Below are positions 41,375-50,230 of a DNA stretch of 64,000 bases, in pieces. The position numbers were made by a program, and so were the translations under genes. Positions within the stretch are counted from its first letter, which is position 1. Each line of letters begins with the position of its first letter. This DNA comes from Streptomyces noursei. Lineage in GTDB: Bacteria; Actinomycetota; Actinomycetes; Streptomycetales; Streptomycetaceae. Under the pieces are notes generated by a model. It searched no databases, was not told the DNA's origin, and saw only the letters and a program-made list of their open reading frames with translations. Where the stretch lies: assembly GCF_001646665.1 (NCBI RefSeq), contig NZ_LWBU01000300.1, positions 1 through 64,000 on the forward strand, read 5' to 3'.

Positions 41375-42421
41375 ATGAGCCTTGTCGACGTGCACAACGA
41401 ATGGGACCCGCTGGAGGAGATCATCGTCGGCACGGCGGTGGGCGCCCGGGTCCCCCGCGCCGACCGGAGCGTCTTCGCCGTGGAGTACGCGGGGGATTAC
41501 GACAGCCAGGACAGCATCCCCTCCGGCGCCTACCCCGACCGGGTGCTGAAGGAGACCGAGGAGGAACTCCAGATCCTGGCGGAGGAGTTGGCCAAACTGG
41601 GCGTCACGGTCCGCCGGCCGCAGGCTCGTGACAACGCGGCCCTGATCAGGACCCCCGACTGGGAGACCGACGGCTTCCACGACTACTGCCCGCGCGACGG
41701 CCTGCTGACCATCGGTGACACCGTCATCGAGACGCCGATGGCGCTGCGCGCCCGCTTCCTGGAGTCACTGGCCTACAAGGACATCCTGCTCGAGTACTTC
41801 GCCAGCGGCGCCCGGTGGCTGTCGGCGCCGAAGCCCCGGCTGACCGACGCGTCCTACGACCCGCAGGCGCCGGCCGGTGAGCGGCTGACCGACGTGGAGC
41901 CGGTGTTCGACGCCGCGAACGTGCTGCGCTTCGGCACCGACCTGCTGTACCTGGTCTCCGACAGCGGCAACGAACTGGGCGCCAAGTGGCTGCAGTCGGC
42001 GGTCGGCGACACCTACACGGTGCACCCCTGCCGCAAGCTCTACGCGTCCACCCACGTGGACTCCACCATAGTCCCGCTGCGACCCGGACTCGTACTGATC
42101 AACCCCGCTCGCGTCAACGACGACAACATGCCGGACTTCCTGCGCTCGTGGGAGACCATCACCTGCCCGGAGCTGGTGGACATCGGCTTCACCGGGGACA
42201 AGCCGCACTGCTCGGTGTGGATCGGCATGAACCTGCTGGTCGTACGGCCCGACCTCGCCGTGGTGGACCGCAGGCAGACCGGGCTGATCAAGCTGCTGGA
42301 GAAGCACGGTACGGACGTGCTCCCGCTCCAGCTCACCCACTCACGCACCCTGGGCGGCGGCTTCCACTGCGCCACGCTCGACGTCCGGCGCACCGGATCG
42401 CTGGAGACCTACCAGTTCTGA
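41375..42421 (+). CDS. strB1: L-arginine:inosamine-phosphate amidinotransferase StrB1
   Basis: A 348-residue enzyme that moves the amidino group from arginine to scyllo-inosamine-4-phosphate, and to the second aminocyclitol later. The catalytic triad is complete and falls at the same numbers I recall for the crystallised S. griseus enzyme: Asp179 (VFDAANVLR), His227 (YASTHVDST) and Cys332 (GGGFHCATLDV). The length is one residue from 347. ATG 41375 follows GAGGAG. It starts the run strB1-F-G-H-I-K. With StrB2 lacking Cys, this is the only evident active amidinotransferase here. Confidence 0.96.
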   Translation: MSLVDVHNEWDPLEEIIVGTAVGARVPRADRSVFAVEYAGDYDSQDSIPSGAYPDRVLKETEEELQILAEELAKLGVTVRRPQARDNAALIRTPDWETDGFHDYCPRDGLLTIGDTVIETPMALRARFLESLAYKDILLEYFASGARWLSAPKPRLTDASYDPQAPAGERLTDVEPVFDAANVLRFGTDLLYLVSDSGNELGAKWLQSAVGDTYTVHPCRKLYASTHVDSTIVPLRPGLVLINPARVNDDNMPDFLRSWETITCPELVDIGFTGDKPHCSVWIGMNLLVVRPDLAVVDRRQTGLIKLLEKHGTDVLPLQLTHSRTLGGGFHCATLDVRRTGSLETYQF

Positions 42422-42500
42422 CGGGCGCCACTCGCGCGCGGGAACGGTCACCCGTCCGCGCGCCCCGTCCCACTCCACGACCGCTACGGGAGGTACCAAC

Positions 42501-43346
42501 GTGATCGGCTACGGCGTCTGCGTCGGCCCGGGCAACCTGTTCCAGCGCATCTGCCTGCCGGGCATCGAGCGTGTCCGCGCACCGGGCAGCCCGGTGTTCA
42601 CGATGCGCGGCCAGCGTTCGCTCTTCGCCGCCTACAACGCCATGTTCGACCAGGCGGCGGCGAACTCGGACATCGACGGACTGGTGATGCTCCACGACGA
42701 CGTCGAGCTGCGGAAGGACCCGGCCGAGGTCGCACAGTCGGTGTTCGAGGACGACTCCGTGGGCATGCTCGGCTCGGTCGGCGGGTCGGACACCGTGTCA
42801 TTGGCGTGGTGGAACGAGAGGAGCACCCGGCGCGGCCGGGTCACCGACTACGACAAGGTCCACGACTACGGCTCCGACCGCTACGAGGTGCACGCCGTCG
42901 ACGACGTCATCCTGTGCGTGAACCGCTGGACCATCGAGAACATCCGCTTCCCCGAGGGGCACTACCGCGGCTTCGAAGGGCTGGGCGTCATCCTCGCCAC
43001 GCTGGTGCGCGCCGCCGGCAAGCGGGTCATGGTGCAGGATCTGCAGGACGTCATGCACCACAACGACGGGCGCGGATTCAACGGCCTGAAGGACTGGCGC
43101 CACAACGAACTGCGTTGGCAGCGCGAGTTCTTCGACCTGAGCCCGCTGGAGCGACTGGGCAACCACCTGGAAGGCCTCACCGTACCCACCATCCCCCTGC
43201 AGCTTGCCGCCCGGCGGCTGGTGATGCGCGCGACCGGTGACATCCACCGGGTCAGCGACGGGGAGACGGGCGACCCGGTGATCGACGAGCTGGTCGGCGG
43301 CTGGTACCGACGGTGCAAGCGCCTGCGCGGCCGCATGCTGGTGTGA
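42501..43346 (+). CDS. strF: GT2-like protein StrF
   Basis: A 281-residue glycosyltransferase-like protein of the StrF family (Glyco_tranf_2_5). The nucleotide-sugar/metal region is DGLVMLHDDVELRKDPAEV (residues 54-72). VHAVDDVILCVNRWTIENI and GHYRGFEGLGVIL follow. Its role in streptomycin is unproven: proposed either in forming N-methyl-L-glucosamine or in a glycosyl transfer. GTG 42501 behind GGGAGGTACC. Followed after 9 bp by strG. Confidence 0.85.
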   Translation: MIGYGVCVGPGNLFQRICLPGIERVRAPGSPVFTMRGQRSLFAAYNAMFDQAAANSDIDGLVMLHDDVELRKDPAEVAQSVFEDDSVGMLGSVGGSDTVSLAWWNERSTRRGRVTDYDKVHDYGSDRYEVHAVDDVILCVNRWTIENIRFPEGHYRGFEGLGVILATLVRAAGKRVMVQDLQDVMHHNDGRGFNGLKDWRHNELRWQREFFDLSPLERLGNHLEGLTVPTIPLQLAARRLVMRATGDIHRVSDGETGDPVIDELVGGWYRRCKRLRGRMLV

Positions 43347-43355
43347 GGAGAGCAG

Positions 43356-43955
43356 ATGGCGAAGTACACACGGCTGCGCTACGACGTGGCCACGGTCCCC
43401 CTCGCCGACCTCGTGCGCGAGGTGCTGGACGTGGACGATCTCGAGGGCCTGGCGGCCAGCGAGTGGCTCGCGACCAGGGAGACCGACCAGAGCACGCCGT
43501 ACCACAAGCAGTTCTACGACAGCTTCGACGCCGTCTCGCCCGTATACCGCACCCTGGCGCGGCACCTGCTCGGCGACGTCGTCGACCACGTCTACCTCCA
43601 GCGGGTACCCACCTTCCGGGTGCACCTGCGCAACTCCGTCGCCGTGGGTTCCTGGCACCGTGACCGCGACTTCGGACACGACCCCGCCGAGGTCAACTAC
43701 TGGGTGCCGCTCACGCGGGCGTTCGGCAACAACACGCTGTGGATCGACAACGAGCCGGTGCACGCCGAGTACGGCGAGGTCATCGTGTTCGACGGCGCCA
43801 ACTCCTGGCACGGGAACGTCGTCAACGACACCGACATCAGCCGGGTGAGCATCGACTTCCGCACCATTCCGAGGGCCGCCTACCGGCCCAACAGCAGGAA
43901 GTCGGTCTCTTTCGGGCTGCCCTTCCTGCTCGGGGAGTACTGGGACGTCGTCTGA
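43356..43955 (+). CDS. strG: 2OG/Fe(II)-dioxygenase-like protein StrG
   Basis: A 199-residue streptomycin protein with a double-stranded beta-helix pattern. The candidate iron triad is His101-x-Asp103 (SWHRDRDFGH) and His152 (SWHGNVVND), with Arg163/Arg169 downstream (SRVSIDFRT) for 2-oxoglutarate. It is coupled closely to strF, and the pair has been suggested to act in the D-to-L conversion of glucosamine; nothing in the sequence proves this. The intact H-x-D contrasts with H-x-A in the stsF product. ATG 43356 behind GAGGAGAG. Confidence 0.8.
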   Translation: MAKYTRLRYDVATVPLADLVREVLDVDDLEGLAASEWLATRETDQSTPYHKQFYDSFDAVSPVYRTLARHLLGDVVDHVYLQRVPTFRVHLRNSVAVGSWHRDRDFGHDPAEVNYWVPLTRAFGNNTLWIDNEPVHAEYGEVIVFDGANSWHGNVVNDTDISRVSIDFRTIPRAAYRPNSRKSVSFGLPFLLGEYWDVV

Positions 43956-44077
43956 ACCCGGCGGTCACCCCCGCACGGTGACGGGCGGCCCGGTGGGACC
44001 CCGCCGCGCCGCCCCGCCCGCACCCAGAACACCCCATCTCCCGGCACACGGCGGCACGCACGGAAACGGCCTCGATC

Positions 44078-45271
44078 ATGGTGATGACCCCCGAACCGAC
44101 GACGAATCACTCGACGGACCCCTCAGATCCGCGAACGACGGGAGCCGCGCGCGACGCACGACCCGACGAAGCCCTGCTCCACCTGGACGCGGACTTCCGA
44201 AGGTTCCTCGCCGGCCTCCCCACCGACCGCCCCACGTGGTTCTGCTTCTTCTCCACCGGACTGCTCCACGTCGTCCACCACTTCCTGCGCTTCGTTCCCC
44301 CGGAGCTCAACTGCGTCTTCATCTCCTCCGCGCTCGACGTGGAGGAGGCGGCGCTGCGGGACCGCATGAGCGGCGGCATCCCCGCCTATGACCTGGCCGA
44401 ACGGGTCGGCAGCCACGAGATCTTCGAGTTCCTGCTCCGCAACACCGACCGGCCGTTCGGCATCGTCGACGTCGACTGCTTCGTCACCGACACCGACTGG
44501 TTCGACCGGTGCATCGAGGGCCTGGAACCCGGCGTGGCCGTCAGCGGCCCGCTCAGCTACGGTCCCATACCGCTCGCCGCACCACCGTTCCTCGCCCTCG
44601 ACCCGCGGGTGCGTCCCGAGATCGAACGCGCCATCGGCGGCCCCGTCACCCCCGCCGCGTACGCCTACGTGCCGCCCGGGCCGGAGAAGGAGATCGACGG
44701 GGCCACGGTGCGGCTCATCGAACCGCACCACGAGCGGGCACTGACCAGGGTCCTGACACTGGAGGCCCCCCGCCTGCCCTTCCCCCAGGGTGGTGTGGTG
44801 GACGTCCTCGACGACGGGCGCGAGGTCCGCAGTCATGAGCGGTACCACCACCTGCACAACGGCAACGAGGTCATCCGCGTCGTCTTCGACGGCCTGATGC
44901 TCTACCAGCTGATGGCGCTCGCGGCGGGGCTGCGCATCGCCCACTTCCACACGTTCCCCGGCACCAAGGTCTTCGCCCCGCAGCTCGTCCACGCCGGCGG
45001 CATCTCCTACTGGCACCGGCTGCGGCCCAGCGAGATCGCCGCGGGCATCCACGAACTGCCCTGGTCGGCCCACATCGACGCGCTGCTGCTGGAGGACTTC
45101 AACCAGCGGCCGGACGCCCCCGCCGGCTACCGCGTGCGCAGCACCCGGCTCGCCGCCGCCCTGCGCCAGTCCCGGACCGATGTGGACCGCCTGCGCGTCG
45201 AGCTGCGCACCAAACTCGCCACCTCGGGTGCGGACGTGACCGACCCGCGGTGGGCCGCCGTCCTGGACTGA
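44078..45271 (+). CDS. strH: glycosyltransferase StrH
   Basis: A 397-residue protein with an N-terminal Ser/Thr-rich stretch of about 40 residues, then a glycosyltransferase-like core. It contains WFCFFSTGLLHVVHHFL, FGIVDVDCFVTDTDWFDRCI (DxDxF-type metal site near residue 130) and RIAHFHTFPGTKVF. StrH is the assumed glycosyltransferase that couples dihydrostreptose (or the glucosamine unit) to streptidine-6-phosphate. ATG 44078 and ATG 44084 are both possible. It is the third gene after strF-G; strI follows. Confidence 0.83.
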   Translation: MVMTPEPTTNHSTDPSDPRTTGAARDARPDEALLHLDADFRRFLAGLPTDRPTWFCFFSTGLLHVVHHFLRFVPPELNCVFISSALDVEEAALRDRMSGGIPAYDLAERVGSHEIFEFLLRNTDRPFGIVDVDCFVTDTDWFDRCIEGLEPGVAVSGPLSYGPIPLAAPPFLALDPRVRPEIERAIGGPVTPAAYAYVPPGPEKEIDGATVRLIEPHHERALTRVLTLEAPRLPFPQGGVVDVLDDGREVRSHERYHHLHNGNEVIRVVFDGLMLYQLMALAAGLRIAHFHTFPGTKVFAPQLVHAGGISYWHRLRPSEIAAGIHELPWSAHIDALLLEDFNQRPDAPAGYRVRSTRLAAALRQSRTDVDRLRVELRTKLATSGADVTDPRWAAVLD

Positions 45272-45327
45272 CGGCACGACGCACCGAGCACCGACCGCCG
45301 AGCGCCACAGGACAACGGAGACACACG

Positions 45328-46419
45328 ATGAGAGTGGGAATCGTCGGCGCCGGCCGCATGGGCCGGCTCCACGCGCGCACACTGCTGCAGCTGCCCGATC
45401 CGCCGGCCCTGGTGGTGCACGACGTCGACACCGATGGTGCCCGGCGCCTGGCCGTCGCCCTCGCGGAGGAGACCGGTGCCGAGGTGGCCGTACGCTCGAC
45501 GCTCGCCGAGGTCGTCGCCGAGGCGGACGCGCTCGTGGTCACCACACCGGCGACCGCACGGCGCGCCCCGCTGCTGGCCGCCGCCCGGGTGGGACTCCCG
45601 GTGTTCTGCGAGAAGCCACTGACCGCCGACCCCGCGGAGGCGCGCGAACTGGCCGAAGGACTCGGCCGCACCCCCGCGCACATCGGCTTCCAGCGGCGCT
45701 GCGACCCCGACTACCGGGCGCTGCGCGAACGGATCGCCTCCGGGGCGCTGGGCCGAATCCTGCTGGTGCGGTGCACCGCCTTCGACCACGAACCACCGAC
45801 CGGGGTGTACGCGCGCACGGCGGGCGACATCTTCACCGACTGCCTCATCCACGACATCGACGCCGTGCACTGGCTCACCGGGCAGCGCACGGTCGCGGTG
45901 CAGGCCGAGGGGGCACGACTGCTCGGCGGCCCGGGCTTCGATGTGGCCACCGCCGTCCTGACCCTCGCCGATGGCGCCCGAGCCGTGCTCTCCGCCTCCC
46001 GGCTCGACCCGCACGGGTACGACCACCGAGTGGAGGTCCTCGGCACCAGGGGTGCGGTGTCGGTGGGCCTGGACGCGCGGACCCCGCTGCGGATGCACGG
46101 TCGGGACCGCACGGGCTGTCCGCCCGGCCCCTCCGGCCTCACACCGTACCGGGACTTCACCGACCGCTTCGCCGCCGCCTACCGGGAGGAGATCCACGAC
46201 TTCGTCCGCATGGTGGCGCACGGCGCCTCCAGCCCCTGCACCGCCGAGGAAGCGCTGCGCGCCCAGGAGGTGGCCGCCGCCGCGGGCCGTGCCGCCGCCA
46301 CCGGCACCCGCGTCGTTCTCGACCCCGCCCCTCCCGGGGCCGTCCGGGAGCCGGCCCGGGCACCGGCGCCCGGCCCGGCTGCCGATGCCGTCGCCTCCGC
46401 GGCGGGCGGGTCACGATGA
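45328..46419 (+). CDS. strI: NAD-dependent myo-inositol dehydrogenase-type oxidoreductase StrI
   Basis: A 363-residue Gfo/Idh/MocA enzyme. The Rossmann motif is VGIVGAGRMGRLHARTLL (residues 3-20), the EKP motif is VFCEKPLTADPAEA (near 95), and the substrate His/Asp pair is in DIFTDCLIHDIDAVHWLTG (near 172). It is the proposed myo-inositol to scyllo-inosose dehydrogenase that starts streptidine formation. The C-terminal 30 residues are Ala/Pro-rich. Its stop overlaps strK (ATGA). Confidence 0.87.
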   Translation: MRVGIVGAGRMGRLHARTLLQLPDPPALVVHDVDTDGARRLAVALAEETGAEVAVRSTLAEVVAEADALVVTTPATARRAPLLAAARVGLPVFCEKPLTADPAEARELAEGLGRTPAHIGFQRRCDPDYRALRERIASGALGRILLVRCTAFDHEPPTGVYARTAGDIFTDCLIHDIDAVHWLTGQRTVAVQAEGARLLGGPGFDVATAVLTLADGARAVLSASRLDPHGYDHRVEVLGTRGAVSVGLDARTPLRMHGRDRTGCPPGPSGLTPYRDFTDRFAAAYREEIHDFVRMVAHGASSPCTAEEALRAQEVAAAAGRAAATGTRVVLDPAPPGAVREPARAPAPGPAADAVASAAGGSR

Positions 46420-47792
46420 GGCGCGGCGCCCTCCTCATGGTCACCCTGCTGGCGCTGCTCACCGCACCGGCCGCACCCTCCGCCGCCACCGGGCAGGACG
46501 AGGCGGACGTGGCGGGCGCGTCAGGCGGGACGGACGGGACCGGGCGGGGCAGGCCACCGGCCGACAACGTCATCCTCCTGATCGGCGACGGGATGGGCGA
46601 CGCGGAGATCACCGCGGCGCGCAACCACTCCGTCGGCGCCGGCGGTCGGCTCGCCATGGACGGCCTGGACACGAGCGGGCGGCGCACCACCTTCTCGGTG
46701 GACGAACGGGGCCGCCCGGTCTACGTCACCGACTCAGCGGCCGGCGCCACCGCCTGGGCCACCGGCCGCCGCACGGTCAATGGACGGGTGTCCAAGACGC
46801 CCGGCACCGACCGGCCGCTGCCCACCCTCCTGGAGAAAGCCCGCCGGCAGGGCCTCACCACCGGCAGCGTCACCACCGCCTCGGTCGCCGACGCGACCCC
46901 TGCGGCACTGACGGCGCACGTCACGGACCGCTCCTGCAAGGGGCCCGCTGACATGGCCGCCTGCCCGGCCGACACCCGAGCAGCGGGAGGCCCCGGCTCC
47001 GTGGTGGAACAGACGGTCGCCACCCGGCCCGACGTGCTCCTCGGCGGGGGACACGACCACTTCGCACAGACCGTCACGGACGGCCCGCACCGCGGCCGTA
47101 CCGTGCTGCAACAGGCCCGAGCGGCCGGTTACCAGGTGGTCCGCGACCGGGCGGAACTGGCCGCGGCCCGACCGGGCCGACCCGTGCTCGGGCTGTTCGC
47201 CCCCGACCGGCTGCCGGTTGAGTGGACCGGCGCGCCGGCCGCGCCCGGCGGCACCCCACCGCAGCGCTGTAAGCCCGAAAACCCCGCCCGGCCCCCCGGC
47301 ACACCCACCCTCGCCGAGTCGACCCGGGCGGCACTCCACCTGCTGACGGCCCGTGGCGATCGGACCGGGAAGACCACCGGCAAAGGATTCTTCCTGCAGA
47401 TCGAGGGCGCTTCCATCGACGACCGGGCCCACGACGCCGACCCCTGCGGCCAGATCGGCGAGACCCTGGCCTTCGACCGGGCCGTGGCCGTGGCCCTCGC
47501 CCATGCCGAACGGCACCCCCGCACATTGGTGATCGTCACCGCCGACCACGGGCACGCCACCCAGATACTGCCCGACGACGCCCGCCCGGCCGGGCTGTCC
47601 ACGACGCTGCTCACCGAGGAGGGCGGCCGGATGCAGCTCGGGTACGCCACCGCGGGTCCCGGCGAGATGCAGGAGCACACCGGCGGGCCCGTACCGGTCG
47701 CCGCCCGGGGGCCGCTCGCCCACCGCGTGCTGGGCCTGCGGGAGAACACCGAGCTGTTCGGCACGATCGTCGCGGCCCTCGGCCTGCGGTGA
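46416..47792 (+). CDS. strK: secreted alkaline phosphatase StrK (streptomycin-6-phosphate phosphatase)
   Basis: A 458-residue alkaline phosphatase. Residues 1-25 are a signal peptide (MRRGALLMVTLLALLTAPA). Metal/nucleophile motifs are LLIGDGMGDAEI (near 51), Ser107 in VTDSAAGATAWATG, EGASIDDRAHDADPC (near 332), TADHGHAT and QEHTGGPVPV. It removes the 6-phosphate outside the cell from exported streptomycin-6-phosphate, activating the drug. Its start overlaps the strI stop. The pairing with StrA (kinase) and StrV/W (exporter) closes the self-protection cycle. Confidence 0.93.
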   Translation: MRRGALLMVTLLALLTAPAAPSAATGQDEADVAGASGGTDGTGRGRPPADNVILLIGDGMGDAEITAARNHSVGAGGRLAMDGLDTSGRRTTFSVDERGRPVYVTDSAAGATAWATGRRTVNGRVSKTPGTDRPLPTLLEKARRQGLTTGSVTTASVADATPAALTAHVTDRSCKGPADMAACPADTRAAGGPGSVVEQTVATRPDVLLGGGHDHFAQTVTDGPHRGRTVLQQARAAGYQVVRDRAELAAARPGRPVLGLFAPDRLPVEWTGAPAAPGGTPPQRCKPENPARPPGTPTLAESTRAALHLLTARGDRTGKTTGKGFFLQIEGASIDDRAHDADPCGQIGETLAFDRAVAVALAHAERHPRTLVIVTADHGHATQILPDDARPAGLSTTLLTEEGGRMQLGYATAGPGEMQEHTGGPVPVAARGPLAHRVLGLRENTELFGTIVAALGLR

Positions 47793-47802
47793 ACGGCCGC
47801 CC

Positions 47803-47823
47803 CGCACGGCGCCTTGCCGTGCG
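47803..47823 (+). terminator. stem-loop after strK
   Basis: CGCACGGC (47803-47810) and GCCGTGCG (47816-47823) pair perfectly around GCCTT, 10 bp after the strK stop. It may end or attenuate the strB1-to-strK transcript before strS. Confidence 0.55.
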
Positions 47824-47942
47824 CGGGCCCGGACCCGCCGAGTGCCGGTCCATCGTTCCCCGTACCCCGCTCCGGGCCGGGTGACGGCGACCGGCGATCA
47901 GTCCCATCAACCAGCAACGACCCAATCGAAAGGTGTCAGACG

Positions 47943-49085
47943 TTGAGCTCCTTCCAGGATCTGCCGCGGTGGCCCCAGCTGACGGACGACGACATCGAAG
48001 CGGCGGTGGCGGCCCTGCGCTCCAACCGCCTGGTGGGGCTGGGCAACCGCACCGTCGAAGAGTTCGAGGCGGCTCTCGCCGCCGGTCAGGGCGTGGAGCA
48101 CGCAGTCGCGGTGTCCACCGGCACTGCCGCGGTGCACCTGGCGCTGCACGCCCTCGACGTCGGCCCCGGCGACGAGGTCATCGTGCCCGCCCACACGTTC
48201 ATCGGTTCGGCGAGCCCCGTCGTGTACCTGGGTGCGCGCCCGGTGTTCGCCGATGTCACCCCGGACACCCACTGCCTGGACCCCGTCTCGGTGAAGTCGT
48301 TGATCACCGACCGGACCAAGGCCATCGTGGTGGTCCACATCAACGGCATCGCCGCCGACATGGCAGCGCTGACCGCGGTCGCCGCCGAGGCCTGCGTACC
48401 CGTCGTCGAGGACGCGGCCCAGGCGCTGGGCACCGAGATCGGCGGCCGTCCCATAGGCGGCTTCGGAGACCTGGCCTGCGTCAGCCTCTTCGAGCAGAAG
48501 GTCATCACATCGGCGGGCGAGGGCGGCGCCGTCCTCACCGACAACCCGGTGTACGCGGAGCGGGTGCGCCGCGCCCGCAGCCATGGTGAGGGCCCCGTCG
48601 AAGGTCGCCCCGGGATGATCTGGGCCCACGAGGTCGGCTACAACTACCGCCTCACGTCCGTCCAGGCGGCCGTGGGGCTGGCCCAGCACAAGCGCCTCGG
48701 GGACATGGTGCGGGCGCGCCGGCGCAACGCCGCGTACCTGTCGGAGCGGCTGGCCGGCGTCGAAGGGCTGGAACTGCCGGTGGAGCCGGAGGGCACCACC
48801 CACGCGTTCTGGAAGTACGTTGTGCGCGTGGCGCCCGGCGACGGCCGCCGGTCTGCCGGGGACATCGCTGCCGACCTGCGCTCGCGCGGGGTCCCGGTGC
48901 TGCTGCGGTACCCGTTCCCCCTGCACAAGCAACCCGCGTTCGCCGAGCACCAAGGGGTGTCCCTGCCGGTCGCCGAGCGGCTGTCGCAGGAGCTGCTGGC
49001 GCTGCCGTCGCACCCGGCGCTCACCGAGGGCCACCTGGACCACATCGCCGACGAGGTGCGCAAGGCCGTCGCCGTCACCGCGTGA
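47943..49085 (+). CDS. strS: DegT-family aminotransferase StrS, TTG start
   Basis: A 380-residue PLP aminotransferase, name-giver of the StrS family: VSTGTAAVHLALHALDVGPG, PAHTFIGSASPV, VVEDAAQALGTEIGG and Schiff-base Lys186 in LFEQKVITSAGEGG. It probably aminates a keto-sugar on the way to N-methyl-L-glucosamine. The start is TTG 47943, since S. griseus StrS, as I recall it, begins SSFEDLPRW at this point and AAAGG lies 9 bp upstream; there is no ATG or GTG near. Confidence 0.9.
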   Translation: MSSFQDLPRWPQLTDDDIEAAVAALRSNRLVGLGNRTVEEFEAALAAGQGVEHAVAVSTGTAAVHLALHALDVGPGDEVIVPAHTFIGSASPVVYLGARPVFADVTPDTHCLDPVSVKSLITDRTKAIVVVHINGIAADMAALTAVAAEACVPVVEDAAQALGTEIGGRPIGGFGDLACVSLFEQKVITSAGEGGAVLTDNPVYAERVRRARSHGEGPVEGRPGMIWAHEVGYNYRLTSVQAAVGLAQHKRLGDMVRARRRNAAYLSERLAGVEGLELPVEPEGTTHAFWKYVVRVAPGDGRRSAGDIAADLRSRGVPVLLRYPFPLHKQPAFAEHQGVSLPVAERLSQELLALPSHPALTEGHLDHIADEVRKAVAVTA

Positions 49086-49219
49086 CGCCGGCCCTTCGTG
49101 CCTCGCACGGGTCATGGGCCACGGGCCCGCCCAAATCCACGGGCGCCGCGCGCCGGCCGGACACCGCCGGAGCGCGGCGCCCGCACCTCCCGACCACCGC
49201 GACAACACCAGGAGACGCC

Positions 49220-50173
49220 ATGCCCCCCGTTCCGCAGCCCGCGTCAGCGGCCCCGCCCGGCCCCGACGGTCCGCCGCTGCTCCTCGGTACTTCCGCCTTC
49301 GGCCAGGACGAGCGCGGCTTCCCCGTGTACGACGCCTACTGGGAAGGCGGCGGTCGCGCCTTCGACACCGCCTGGCTCTACGGTCACGCCTACGGGCCCG
49401 GCTGCTGCGAACGCACCTTCGGCTCCTGGGCCCGCTCACGCGGTGTCGAGAAGGACGTCTGGGTCCTGGCGAAGGGCGCGCACACCCCCGAGTGCCTGCC
49501 CGACCGAGTCGAGAGCCAGCTCACCGAGAGCTTCGAGCGCATGGGCCGCGACGACGCCGCGCTGTACATGCTGCACCGCGACAACCCGGACGTCCCGGTC
49601 GGGGAGTTCGTCACGGTCCTCGCCGACCTCGTGGACCGCGGTCTCGTCGGCGCGTACGGCATGTCCAACTGGACGCTGCCCCGGGTCGCCGAGGCCGTCG
49701 ACTACGCCCGCGCCCACGGGCTGCCGGTGCCCGCAGGGATCAGCAACCAGTACAGCCTGATCAACATGGTGCACCCCATCTACCCGGGCACCGAGACCTC
49801 CAACGACCCCGCGTGGCGCGACTGGCTCGGAAAGAACGGCGTCCGGCTCTACCCGTGGGCGAGCCAGGGCCGCGGCGCACACGCCCTGGCCGACCCCGAC
49901 GAACTGCGCACCGGTCCGCTCGCGGAGAGCTGGTACAGCGAGAACAACGCCGCTCGCGTCCGTCGTGCGCGTCTGCTGGCGGAGCGCACCGGGATGTCCG
50001 CCACGGGCGTTGCCCTGGCCTGGACCCTCTCGCAGCCCTTCCCCGTCGTCGCACTCATCGGACCCCGCGTGCCCGAGGAGGTCCGCGACTCCCTGGCCGC
50101 CGCGGCGCACCGGCTCACCGACGCCGAACGCGACTGGCTGGAGAACGGGGAGGGGGAGCCGCCGGCCCGGTAG
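49220..50173 (+). CDS. strT: aldo/keto reductase StrT
   Basis: A 317-residue (alpha/beta)8 aldo-keto reductase with the catalytic tetrad visible: Asp and Tyr in FDTAWLYG (near residue 52), Lys in VLAKGAH and His in YMLHRDNP. SNQYSLIN and a C-terminal NADPH region follow. StrT is a putative oxidoreductase of the glucosamine or streptose branch; its exact step is unknown. ATG 49220 behind AGGAGA is preferred to the frame from 49082. It is the last recognisable str gene. Confidence 0.82.
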   Translation: MPPVPQPASAAPPGPDGPPLLLGTSAFGQDERGFPVYDAYWEGGGRAFDTAWLYGHAYGPGCCERTFGSWARSRGVEKDVWVLAKGAHTPECLPDRVESQLTESFERMGRDDAALYMLHRDNPDVPVGEFVTVLADLVDRGLVGAYGMSNWTLPRVAEAVDYARAHGLPVPAGISNQYSLINMVHPIYPGTETSNDPAWRDWLGKNGVRLYPWASQGRGAHALADPDELRTGPLAESWYSENNAARVRRARLLAERTGMSATGVALAWTLSQPFPVVALIGPRVPEEVRDSLAAAAHRLTDAERDWLENGEGEPPAR

Positions 50174-50230
50174 GCCGACGGGTGGACCCGCCGGACCGGA
50201 GGTGAGCCGGTACGGCCCGCGACCCTCCGT

